64,000 nucleotides of DNA from Glebionis coronaria (taxonomy: Eukaryota; Streptophyta; Magnoliopsida; Asterales; Asteraceae): positions 480,458,557 to 480,522,556 of the forward strand of contig CM046876.1 of assembly GCA_025667525.1 (NCBI GenBank), read 5' to 3'. The position numbers and the translations under genes are program-made. Of the stretch, positions 22,438-32,750 are shown piece after piece; the stretch's first letter is position 1, and the number at the start of each line of letters is the position of its first letter. A model generated the notes under the pieces. That model was not told where the DNA came from. It worked only from the letters and a program-made list of their open reading frames with translations, and searched no databases.

Positions 22438-24846
22438 GTGAGAGAGAAAATGTTCTATGTGAGAGAGAAAATTGGGGCTAGTAACTTTCCAGTGAGAGAG
22501 AGCCATGAGAGATTTCTATCCAAAGATAGTGAGATTAAGAGAGAAAGGCACATAGGAAATAGAGGGGAATACAACGGTAAGCGTCTAGGAACTAACTACA
22601 CCGGTGGTAAACGCAATTCGGCTGTGTCGTTCATGTTTTTCAACTTTCCAAATGAGTGGGGGATGGGGAACTTATGGATGTTATTTAAGAAATATGGCAC
22701 CGTTTTCGATATGTATATGGTGCAGAAACGTTTACGAAACGGACAAAGATACGGTTTTGTTCGTTTCAAACTGGTGGAGGATGTGGGTATATTGATCAGA
22801 AGGCTTCGTGAAATAAAAATAAGAGAGATGAATTTAAAGGTATTCTTAGCATTCGACAGAAAGAATCCAGGAAATGAGAGAAAGATGGAGAACAATGGTG
22901 GCGTTAACAGATGGAATGGGAGAGCAGAGAGTAGATGGAACACAAATGGGGGTCATGAGTGGACAAGGGATGGTCGCAGGTTTGTGGATGTGGTTTCAGG
23001 GGACAGAAGCATAAAGAACAAATATGAGAGAGTCAAAGAAGAAAAGAAGGAAGAACACAAGAATCAAGATGATAACATAAATCCAAAAAACGAGTACGAG
23101 GATAGGAGAAGGTTAGAGGTGAGTGATGAGGAGGTGAATGTGGAATTGTTTAACAGATGTTTGATTGCGGAGGTAACTAGTCTTCGTTACCTTACGAAGA
23201 TCCCTGATTGGTGTGACGAACAGGGACTAGGCAAAGTGGACGTTAAGTTGCTGGGAGGATTAGAGATCATGCTAGTATTTGATACACCGGAAACTGCCAC
23301 TAATATTTTGTGTTGTATCGACCATGGTTTAAGACGATGGGTACATAAATTAAGAAGATGGAGCAAGACCTATATTATTCCGGGGAGACTAACATGGATT
23401 AGTATAGTTGGGGTACCGGTGACTTGCTGGGCGGAACATGTATTCAAAAAGATTGCGGGTATACATGGAAGAATCATTGGAACCAGTAACTGTCGCATGG
23501 AAGGAAATCAAAATATGTTGGTGGCAAAAGTTCAGGTCCATACGTGGAATAAAGGATTAATAAGTGAGAAACTAATGATTAAGGTTCTTGGAAAAGAATT
23601 CGAGGTTAACGTGGTGGAAGAAGTAGGAGATATAATGGAGGTTGAATGGGAAGAAGAAGACGAAGACTCGAAGGGCGATGACTTGGAATCGGAGAAGGAT
23701 AACAATGACGTTGTGATGTCGGAAAATGGAAGCAACAGCAAATCGAGCGGGGAAGAGACAGATGATGATGAAGATGGGGATGAACCACAACTTGGTCTCC
23801 GGTCAGGCAATAATGGTGGCCGGAATCTAGAGGAAGATGAAAAGTCAAGATATTCAAATAATTCTAAAGGGAGCGGGACAAACGATGACATGTTGGGAAG
23901 AAAAAAGACGGCGCATGATGCAAAATCTTATCATGGGGAAGAGGTGTTGACAGAAAAGGAACCAATAAATGTTGAGGAAGTAGCTTGTACATTAATAAAT
24001 GAGTCTCAACGTAATAATAAGGAGAAATCAAACACTAGTGGAAAGTTTGAGCTGGAAAGTAACTGTTGTGAAAATGAGAATGAGATACGTTTTGTAAGTA
24101 TTGGGCTTGACAATACAAGTCATGACAGGGCCCAAGCAGGAGCTACTAATGGACCAGCTGAATCTGGGCTTAATAACAATGGTTTATGTAAAAATAGATA
24201 TGATAAAAAATACAAAAGGAGTAATAAATTAAAACAAGGGAGGAAGGAAGCATATACATCTGAAGATAAAATTAATCACGAAGATGTAGAGAATACTAGA
24301 AAAGAAAAAAGGGTTGAACGCTCAGCTTCATCATCCAGTAACTACAATAGATTAAATAAGAAGAGAAAAGCAAATGGTGATGAGGAAGAAGAGCCTGAGG
24401 TAGGAAACAATACAAAAGGAGATCTAACACAGAGGTTAGAAGATGAGTACGAAATTAATAATATAGATCTCTTTTTCAAAACTGGCACGGATGGCGGGGC
24501 AGGAAATGATAAGAAAAAGGCTGGTAAAAGGAGTGGTACAAAAGGTACGGTGGTGGCTAGCCAAGGGGGGGTGGATGGATTAGGGGAAAAATCAATAAGG
24601 ATAATGGAGACACACAAAGAATATAATGAGGTAGAGGATGAAGGAAGCAGGATGTTTATCTTCAAAGGATCGGGACGTGCAAATTCTAGCAATAAGAGTT
24701 GTTCAATTGATATGGAACAAGTAAAGGAGATTGGTGAATTGATTGGTGTATCCTGGACTAAGGCTGAGAACGAGAGAGGAACAGGTACTAATACGGAGAT
24801 AGAGAAGAATCGAGGGGAGGATGAAAAGGGTCCGAAGTTACAGTAA
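22438..24846 (+). CDS. LINE ORF1 protein with RRM domain (802 aa)
   Basis: An RNA-binding protein of an L1-type LINE, expected to coat the element RNA. Residues about 62-140 form an RNA-recognition motif, with SFMFFNFPNEWG as RNP2-like and QRYGFVRF as RNP1-like strands. Around residues 235-400 there is a second conserved block (RCLIAEVTSLRYL, TWISIVGVPVTCWAEHVFKK) of the DUF4283-like type common in plant LINE and LINE-derived proteins. The rest is a long acidic and Asn/Lys-rich low-complexity tail (EEEDEDSKGDDLESEKD). The ORF is fully open in both units. I took the first Met; a second in-frame Met follows four codons later. Thirty-six bases separate it from ORF2. Confidence 0.88.
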   Translation: MREKMFYVREKIGASNFPVRESHERFLSKDSEIKRERHIGNRGEYNGKRLGTNYTGGKRNSAVSFMFFNFPNEWGMGNLWMLFKKYGTVFDMYMVQKRLRNGQRYGFVRFKLVEDVGILIRRLREIKIREMNLKVFLAFDRKNPGNERKMENNGGVNRWNGRAESRWNTNGGHEWTRDGRRFVDVVSGDRSIKNKYERVKEEKKEEHKNQDDNINPKNEYEDRRRLEVSDEEVNVELFNRCLIAEVTSLRYLTKIPDWCDEQGLGKVDVKLLGGLEIMLVFDTPETATNILCCIDHGLRRWVHKLRRWSKTYIIPGRLTWISIVGVPVTCWAEHVFKKIAGIHGRIIGTSNCRMEGNQNMLVAKVQVHTWNKGLISEKLMIKVLGKEFEVNVVEEVGDIMEVEWEEEDEDSKGDDLESEKDNNDVVMSENGSNSKSSGEETDDDEDGDEPQLGLRSGNNGGRNLEEDEKSRYSNNSKGSGTNDDMLGRKKTAHDAKSYHGEEVLTEKEPINVEEVACTLINESQRNNKEKSNTSGKFELESNCCENENEIRFVSIGLDNTSHDRAQAGATNGPAESGLNNNGLCKNRYDKKYKRSNKLKQGRKEAYTSEDKINHEDVENTRKEKRVERSASSSSNYNRLNKKRKANGDEEEEPEVGNNTKGDLTQRLEDEYEINNIDLFFKTGTDGGAGNDKKKAGKRSGTKGTVVASQGGVDGLGEKSIRIMETHKEYNEVEDEGSRMFIFKGSGRANSSNKSCSIDMEQVKEIGELIGVSWTKAENERGTGTNTEIEKNRGEDEKGPKLQ

Positions 24847-24882
24847 GGGGTTATACTCATTATCGTTTAACAATGTCTATTT

Positions 24883-27800
24883 ATGAAAATCATATCCATT
24901 AACATTAGGGGTATTGGTGAGGTGGGGAAAAAGAGTTGGATTCGCTCTTTAATTAAGGAGGAGCGTCCGGACATTATTGGTATTCAAGAAACAAAATGTG
25001 GTAGGGTTGATGATGTGTGGGTGGGCGATATTTGGGGAGACACGGGCTTTGGGTTCACTCAACTAGAAGCTATTGGGAACTCAGGAGGGATTATATTAAT
25101 TTGGGATACTAGATCATTCACGTATAGAGCTGGTATGTGCGATCAGAGATTTGTGGCAGTTAAAGGTGTTTGGAAGGAAAGAGGGGACGATATCTATCTT
25201 GCTTGTGTATACGGACCGCACGTAAGTAGACAAAAATCATCCTTATGGGCAAGGCTGTTACGATTGATGAAGGAGGAGAAAGGGGCATGGTGCATATTTG
25301 GGGACTTAAATGTTGTTAGGGGTATCCAAGAAAGGATGAATTCACAAGTGAATAACAAGGAAACGAGTGAGTTTAACGACTTTATTAATGAGGCAAAACT
25401 TATTGAGGTTCCGATGGGGGGGGGGGGGGGGGGAGGAAATTTACTAGAGTTAGTGATGATGGTATGAAATTTAGTAAGCTTGATAGATTCTTATTAAATG
25501 AGGAGTTTGGAAACATATGGAGGAATGTCTCGGTTGTGGCTTTGGACAGAAAGCTCTCTGATCACTGTCCCATTGTTCTAAAGGACATCGATCTAGATTT
25601 TGGTCCAAGACCGTTTCGGGCATTTGACATATGGTTAGAAGAAAGGGACATAGAACAGGTGGTACACGAGGCGTGGGCATTAGATGTAAGGTGTAATAGA
25701 CCGGATTGCCGTTTTCGGGATAAATTAAAAAATGTGAAAGTGGCACTTAAGAAATGGAGTAAAGAAAGGTTTGGGAGGATGAATGAAAAAATTGAGATAG
25801 CTAAAAAAGAGGCCATGGGATGGGAAATGGAGGCAGAAAGCAGAGCTTTGAATGACAATGAACGAGTGACATGGATGGAGGCAAGAAAGACTTGGATGGA
25901 CAAGGAAAATGAATATAGAAGTATGCTACGTCAAAAATCTAGAATAAGGTGGGACGGGGAAGGAGATGAAAATTCAAAATTCTTTCACGCATACATTAAA
26001 CGAAAGAACAATAAGAGTAACATCAGGGGGCTGATGGTTAACGGTCTATGGTGCGAGGAACCTTCGGCTATAAAGGCGGAGATGGTTAGACATTATAAGA
26101 ATATTTTCAGTGAGGGTTCGTCACTTAGACCAATTTTCTGCTGTGATCGGGTTGAAAGGATTTCAATAGATGATGGTATGGCTTTGGAGAAGGAGTTTTC
26201 TGAGGAGGAAATTGTGGAAGCTATCAAGGGGTGCGGGGCGGATAAAGCTCCGGGTCCAGATGGATTCAACTTCAAATATATTAGTAAGTTTCTGCATATT
26301 TTCAAGCCTGAGTTGATTGGTGCGATTAAATGGTTCGGGGAGACCATGGAAATTACGAGAGGGTGCAACGCTTCTTTTGTGACTATTATCCCAAAAGTTA
26401 CTGACCCTATTGGGCTTGGTGATTTTCGTCCCATAAGCCTTATTGGGTGTTATTACAAGATAATAGCGAAAGTCTTAGCGGAGAGAGTTAAAAAAGTGGT
26501 GGGAAAAGTGGTAGGGGATGTACAAAATGCTTTTATTAAAGGACGATTTATTTTGGACGGGGTTTTAATTGCAAATGAAACAGTGGAATATTTGAAAAAG
26601 AATCGAAAGAGAGGATTAATATTCAAGGTCGATTTCGAGAAAGCATATAATAGTCTAAATTGGAGATTTATTATTGACATAATGAAAAAAATGGGGTTTG
26701 GTGACAAATGGTGTAAATGGGTGGGAAGTTGCCTTAGATCAGCCACGGTGTCAGTTTTAGTCAATGGTTCCCCAACGAAAGAGTTCTGCTTAGAAAGAGG
26801 AGTTAGACAAGGAGACCCTCTTTCGCCGTTCTTGTTCATTTTGGCGGCAGAAGGTTTAAATGCTATTATAAACGAAGCGGTGGATAAAGGCGTTTTTAAG
26901 GGTGTGAAAATTGGGAAAGATAATGTGGTGGTTTCTCATCTTCAATATGCGGACGATACTATTTTCTTCGGGGATTGGAATAAAGAGAATGCAAAAGTTT
27001 TAATGTGTATTCTCAAGTGTTTTGAGGAAGTTTCTGGGCTTCGGGTGAATTATAATAAAAGTAAGTTATATGGGATCGGCGTTAGTGAAGAGGATTTGAG
27101 GGACATGGCGATATGGATGAAATGTGGTCTGGGTGACTTGCCATTCACATACTTGGGATTGACGATTGGCCTTGATATGAGGAGAGTCGGTTCTTGGAAT
27201 AACGTGATCGAGAAATTCAAAAAGCGACTTGGTGAGTGGAAAGCTAAATCGATGTCATTCGGAGGGCGTTTAACGTTGGTTAAGTCGGTTTTAGGAAGCT
27301 TACCGTTGTATTACTTTTCGATGTTTCGTGTGCCTACAAGTGTTATTAAACAACTTGAGAGAGTGAGAAAAAACTTCTTTTGGGATGGGATCAAGGAGGG
27401 TAAGAAATTGTCTTGGGTTAAGTGGGATATGTTACTAGCCTCACACGGGGAGGGAGGGTTAAAAATAGGGTCATTGAGGGGTAAAAACTTAGCTCTCCTA
27501 GGAAAATGGTGGTGGCGGTTCAAAAGGGAGGGGGGGTCGTTATGGGTTAGAGTTATAAAGAGTATCCATGGGGTTAGTGGGGGGCTTGGGAGGGTTACGG
27601 GGGAGGAGGGGGATTGTAGGGGAAGGGGTGGTGTTTGGAATGACATTATTAAGGCGGGTGAGGAGTTAGATGGGTTAGGGATTGAGTTTGGGTCCTCTTT
27701 TGTGGGGGAGGTAGGAAATGGGCGAGACGTTCGTTTTTGGGGGGATAATTGGTTAGGGGGAACTAGATTATGTGATAGATTTCCTAGATTGTTCCATTTA

Positions 27801-28568
27801 GATAGACAAAAAGAGGGTACGGTGGCGGAAAAAGGGAAATGGGTAAATGGTGGTTGGTGTTGGGAATGGGATTGGGTTAGAAATATTAGAGGTAGGGTAT
27901 CTAAAGAGTTTGAAGATTTACAAAATAGTTTACAAAATGTGGGTGTTAGGCGTGAGTGTAGGGATCGATGGAGATGGGAGCTTCATGAAAGTGGAGACTT
28001 CACGGTGAAAGAGTTGACAAAGATGGTGGATGAGAAGATTCTAAACATCGAGATTGGAGGTAACGCGACAATATGGAACAAATGGGTTCCTATAAAAGTG
28101 AACATCTTCGTATGGCGGGCTTTAAAGGGAAGACTTCCGGTTCGAGAGGAGCTAGACAAAAGAGGTATTGATTTAGATTCGCTTCTTTGTCCATCTTGCG
28201 GAGACATGGTTGAATCATGTTCTCATTGTTTGGTTATGTGTAATTTTTCTATGAGCGTGTGGCAAAAGATATTTAGTTGGTGGAAGATTGGGAATGTTAA
28301 TGTTTTTTCGATTGAGGAGATTTTTTCTTTCAATGGGAATGCAAATGTTCCTAATCGGTCAGCTAGATTATGGCAATCGGTTATTTGGACAGCCGGGTAT
28401 TTCATTTGGAAAGAGAGAAATGTGCGTGTTTTTAAGGGTAAAGTTTCAAGTATTAATAAGGTTGTTCAAGATATTCAACTTAAAAGCTTCGAGTGGATAG
28501 TAAGAAGATCGAGAAAGAAAAGTGCGATGAATTGGCAAGATTGGATTTTTGATCCTCTAAAATGCTAA
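24883..28568 (+). pseudogene. LINE ORF2 (endonuclease and reverse transcriptase), frameshifted at a G run
   Basis: It starts MKIISINIRGIGEVGKKSW, an APE-type endonuclease with QETK, GDLNVV and, after the break, SDHCPIVL. The run of 18 G at 25416-25433 shifts the frame, so the first part stops at 25467 and the second opens at 25464 (1034 codons). RT motifs follow: KAPGPDGFNFKY, DFRPISLIGCYYK, KVDFEKAYNSLNW, RQGDPLSPFLF and the catalytic QYADDTIFF. A zf-RVT region near the C-terminus has CPSCGDMVESCSHC. The protein would nick the target and prime reverse transcription there. Unit 2 has 10 G at the same place and is in frame, so the break may be slippage or a sequencing error. Confidence 0.9.
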
Positions 28569-28873
28569 AGTGTGCTGTGAAGAAGTTGGCTACTCATGGA
28601 TTGATTTTGCTCTGCAAGTTAGTTGGTCCAGTAGCTTTTTTGCCCTGTATTATGTATGTGTGTCTGGTTGGTATTGCATGTGTCGTTCTAGTTGTAGTTT
28701 TCTTGGTGTCTCTCGCATTGGGTCACTGGTAGGTTAGTTTGCTTCAAGTTTTGTTTTTTTTTTTTTTCCATGGGTCTCTTCCTCTCTTTAATTGGCTTAA
28801 TTATGTGAGGAGGGACGCCTTTTCTTGTATTTTTTCCTTTTTAGTGTTTAATACAGTTGCCTTTAAAAAAAAA
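28569..28873 (+). other. LINE 3' untranslated region and poly(A)
   Basis: GT-rich DNA after ORF2 with a long T run near 28750, ending tttaatacagttgccttt and nine A. No coding potential. Confidence 0.8.
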
Positions 28874-28889
28874 TACACATAATACTTAT

Positions 28890-29254
28890 TAGGCTTAATA
28901 CAACATAAAAGCAAACCGACGAGTCCATAATAACAAAATCACTTCCCGCCTCCCTAAACATGATATGGAATGAAAATCTTGTGATCCTAGAATTCAAAGA
29001 CACGAAATCATACCCAGATGATGATTTGAGAAAAAACCCAGACGGGGGATCAGTCTTTTTGTTTTTACGCCAACACGGAAAGAGATCAGAAGAGGGGATT
29101 TAATGAGTGATAGCCAGTGTTTTGATACCAGTTTAGAGAAATGACGTGAGATTAGAGGCAACCTTTTCAAGATTTCGATCGAAAGGTCGTCGTTGGACAC
29201 CACTTTATGTATGGATAAAGGGACATCATTCTCTTTCGTACATAGTTCTGACAT
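28890..29254 (-). pseudogene. F-box pseudogene A, 5' part
   Basis: It starts MSELCTKENDVPLSIHKVV at 29254 with an F-box (DDLSIEILKRLPLISRHFSK, then VSKHWLSLIKSP) closely similar to gene B. A 5-base insertion near 29089-29093, compared with gene B, throws it out of frame after about residue 54. About 4 bases are missing near 28918 in the segment that would encode the DSCNGLLLCC motif. The LINE follows at the coding position just after the VYNP motif. This copy was thus damaged at least four ways; which came first is not known. Confidence 0.88.
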
Positions 29255-29430
29255 ATCTCCGGCAATTGTTCCAGGATAAAAAACTCCGGCTTTTGGCTTT
29301 TTGGGGGGTTTTGTGTGTGTTTCTGTGTGATAGTTACTTTATTTGTTTTTTAGTGTCATTATCCCAATTTTACTTCAATTTTACAAATACACATTTATTA
29401 CAAGAATGAATGCACATGATACACGCCCCA
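29255..29430. other. Upstream flank of F-box pseudogene A
   Basis: It resembles the upstream flank of gene B (catatctc-ggcaattgttcca, then ggggttttgtgtgt). Any promoter of A would lie here. No gene was found. Confidence 0.6.
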
Positions 29431-29439
29431 TGGTTTAAT

Positions 29440-29663
29440 TCCATTCTCGGCATGAGTGTTTAAATTCTTCGTTATCGTTAAATAACGTTTTTTTTTGTTG
29501 ATGTTCTTTTTGGGTAACTTGGGTTTCTTACTCGACATTGCAAGCCGAGTAGCGACTATCCTTTTGGATAGCCCGGAGTCGGCACAAGTGAAATTCTGCG
29601 GCCAAAAGAGGATTAACTTTCTCCCCATTGGATTTGAACCCTTGACCGTTGGGTCACCCCTTG
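29440..29663 (-). mobile_element. Probable tRNA-derived SINE, 224 bp
   Basis: On the minus strand it begins CAAGGGGTGACCCAACGGTC and carries GGTTCAAATCC (29630-29640), a good pol III B box, at the usual distance from the start. It is bounded by the 9-bp direct repeat tggtttaat (29431-29439 and 29664-29672), which fits a target-site duplication. There is no clear poly(A) end, so the family is open. Plus- and minus-strand frames of 70-90 codons here are chance. Confidence 0.6.
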
Positions 29664-29672
29664 TGGTTTAAT

Positions 29673-30585
29673 CTTGATGTGTTGAAGAAGAAGCTAATTT
29701 GTATTTATTTGATACAATGCAGAGTGAACTGTTTTTCATTGAAATATCCCAGGGTATTGAATGTGAGACCGGCTGCTTTTTTCTTCATCAAATGCAATCT
29801 TCAGTCGAACAGAAAGTCATCAACTCTGCGACAGTGCGGAAAATGGCTACGAGCCAACAAAAATCTATGTTAAATACATTCAACCATAAACAATCTATGT
29901 TTTTTAAGATAAAGTTCCTTTTAGTCGTTGATTAATTTATAATGCTCGGCGTTAATTGGAGAGCATGGCATCCAAAATGCCACGCTGTCACCGATGAGGA
30001 ATGGAACTTTATAAGTTGATGTTAAAACACAGATTCAAGCCTATAATATGTTAAGGAGGCATAATCTGCCCATGGGTAGACATTTCTTAAGTTTTTAACT
30101 TGAGAATGTTTGATATTAACAGCACTCAGTATACTAGTAGAGTAAAGCGAGTTAACAGTAATGATTCAATTATTAATCAATTAATTAGCTACTGGTGACT
30201 GGTTATTTTATACAACTAAGTTTTGAATGCTGTTATTTCAGTTTTGATGTGAAATGGTGGAATTTTGTTTTATAATGATTTCGGCATCCATGAAAAAGGG
30301 GCTTATACTATTAGATAGACCTGAAGTTCAGTGAATTCAAACTCTCTGCTCACCAACTAAATCCCAGTGGGATCTTCCATTTCATTTCTTAAAGAGTAGG
30401 ATCTTTCAACTCATTTCTTAAAACAGTTACCGTTTTCATACATTTTAGGATTCTCCCTCGTTATCGACTTTCTTATTCACTCGTTAGTAGTATTTACTTA
30501 TGCGTATAATAAGAAATGGCTTGAGAGATCCCACGGGTCAATATCTTCCAAACAAGCAACTGAGTCATACAAATGACCAATTAAA
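29673..30585. other. Intergenic DNA, no supported gene
   Basis: AT-rich sequence with overlapping frames of 74 and 78 codons (29649-29935) that resemble nothing I know. No repeat boundary could be placed. Confidence 0.5.
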
Positions 30586-30816
30586 GGGGGTGTTTGTTTA
30601 AGCTTATATGTGGCTTATGAGCTTATTTGATTTCGGCTTGTATTTCATAAGCTCTAATTTTCTGGCTTATTCGACACTTGTATAAGTTTATTATATCATA
30701 ATAAACTTATATAAGCCCAGAACTTTCAAAATAAGTTGGAAAATTGGGGCTTATGCAATATAAGCTTAAATTAAATAAGCTCCTAAGCCCCACATATAAG
30801 CCGAAACAAACACCCC
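30586..30816. mobile_element. Palindromic MITE, about 231 bp
   Basis: The ends ggggtgtttgttt and aaacaaacacccc are inverse. Much of the interior is also an imperfect palindrome (aagcttatatgtggctta against taagccccacatataagc, centre near ttattatatcataataa). This makes a fold-back element. Target duplication is unclear (taaag and taaac flanks), so the superfamily is not assigned. Confidence 0.75.
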
Positions 30817-31469
30817 TAAACTACTGAGACTTGCTTAAAAAAAATTAAAAGCTGATCCTGCCCCAATTTCTTGAGCTGTAACAAAGCAGGGAATCAGAAA
30901 TTTATATCTTGGCTGATTTGTCAACTCATTAAAACAAGAAACAACTGGTTAGATGCAGATTAATGAAAACCAAGAAATACGACATATAATCACTCTTAGG
31001 AGTCAAATGTACAACGTTCTTAGTCATTATAACCAAAATCACTTGCTAATTAAAAATAACAGAACTCCATCGATGACACGTCTCTTCCCTCTATTATATG
31101 TGCCTTCATCCTTGACACCTGCAATGCACATTCGTGAGTAAGCTTAGTATCTATTGATTTCATAACTTTTATATAATATTAGTAAACACAGAGTGTGCAA
31201 GAAGAATGATAAAAAAATATGAACTTTAAGTCTGTAGCAAAACACAGAACTTGTAGATACTTGAACAATAATTATTTTTATTAGCTGCTCGTTCTACGCT
31301 CCCTAAAGAGTGATTGAGTGAAGGACCCTTGAGTGAATAAAACAGCCCATAATTTGAACCTCATATGCTAGAATACTGATCAATCTCTCACTGGTCCCTT
31401 TTTATACTACAAAACACATTTCTAATTAAGAAGTTATCAACATCCACCCACCACTGTATCCACTATTGT
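30817..31469. other. Intergenic DNA, no supported gene
   Basis: No domain-bearing frame; a 62-codon plus frame (30953-31141) is unremarkable. Confidence 0.5.
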
Positions 31470-32750
31470 TCATCTTCAAGTTTGCTTAGTGCATCCTCTG
31501 GCATAATTGTTCTGTAACCTCTACTTAAAAACTGCAAGCAACTCCCAGGTATTCCTGAATGTTCTGGTTTTTTTGTAAAATCAATGTAAAACCATTGAAC
31601 GATTGTGAACAAATAACACACAGGTGAGTAATGAAGTCAGTTGGGTCATTCTTTTTTACCGAGACTTGCAACAAACATTTCTTCTGTAAAGAAGTTATTT
31701 GACGACATTCCAATTATAAGTGGCACTTTTAAACTACTATCAACTTAAACCTAAGTCTGCATTGGGGTAATGATCCAAAACTGCCCTAATAAAATAAACT
31801 AGCTATTAAAAAGTTAACTGCATATCGCCGAAATGGGTTTTTGCCACAAAGCCGACCCGTCCAGTCCGGCCTCTATTGACACATTTTTTTTTATGCAACA
31901 TTGAATTGGGGTTGTGATCCAATATCAACTTGGCATTAGAACTGTACGCTCCTACTAAATCTTGCTAAAGTGTTGCTTAAACTTGCGACCATTATTTTAG
32001 CATCCACCAGGCGTGTAGCATCAACAACATGATAAGAAGTAATCAATAGTGTCACCAAAATAATTTCAAACGCATAATAAATTTCCGTAATAGACAGTTA
32101 GATATATGTGTTACCATATCCGACCTTCAGAAATCTGTGTTACCAAAAACTACACAGCGCGCAAATCTTGTTTGCTCACCCACTAATTTGCGGTAACCAA
32201 AGTTGTTTGCTCACCCTCTTGTTTACTCGTCATATTTATTTAAGATGATAGGGTATTATCCTGATATGTGGAATATATGGTGAGCAAACCTCTTATTTGC
32301 TTGCCATATGTATTTAGAAAGACAAGGTTTGAGAGGGTGAAGGTATTCGGTTTGAATTTTCCTTTTAAAAAAATCAAAGTTGTTGATATATTAAATGTGT
32401 AACAAATGCTCGCCCGGCTGTTTTTTTTATATTAACCATGACACGTCATGTGTGCGACTGTGCGTGCAAATGAAGAAAGCGATAAAATGCCTTTGCGCGC
32501 GGATTGTCTTTTTTTGTTAATCATAAAAGTAATCACAGTGTGACAAGTGGGAGGATGGTATGCAAATGAGGATGGCGAGGAAATGATTTGCGGGCAGAGT
32601 AGATTTTTCGTTTTGAAAAAATTAGCATCGCTTTTGGTAATTCAAGTATATAGGAGTAGAGATTGGTAATTGTTTTATCATAATTAACGTTGTAACGTCT
32701 TACTAACTTAACATAAGATACTTAAATCATACCTGAAACAAAAAGCCAAA
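31470..32750. other. 3' flank of F-box gene B, homologous to the flank of pseudogene A
   Basis: It aligns with 20235-21650. Shared blocks include tgttctgtaacctctactta, gttaccaaaaactacacagc and gtgtaacaaatgctcgccc. It probably holds the 3' UTR and terminator of gene B, whose stop is at 32751. No separate gene was seen. Confidence 0.65.

Larger units (their letters stand above)
22424..28873 (+). mobile_element. L1-type LINE, about 6.45 kb, in F-box pseudogene A
   Basis: A non-LTR retrotransposon with two ORFs, a short poly(A) (nine A, 28865-28873) and a 16-bp target duplication. Its 5' end has several gtgagagaga motifs. ORF1 (22438-24846) is open. ORF2 (24883-28568) is open except for one frameshift in an 18-base G run. 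It stands antisense to the F-box gene it split. It is probably full length, since both ORFs and a leader are present. The RRM-type ORF1 resembles the BNR-like group of plant L1 elements. Confidence 0.93.

Noticed and set aside
23532..24860. Long minus-strand frames (Ser/Pro/Leu-rich, up to 172 codons) across the LINE ORF1
   Set aside because: They are shadows of the acidic and Asn/Lys-rich low-complexity part of ORF1 read backwards; no domain.
25471..28405. Several 60-130 codon minus frames across LINE ORF2
   Set aside because: Shadows of the endonuclease/RT coding strand, repeated at the same offsets in unit 2.
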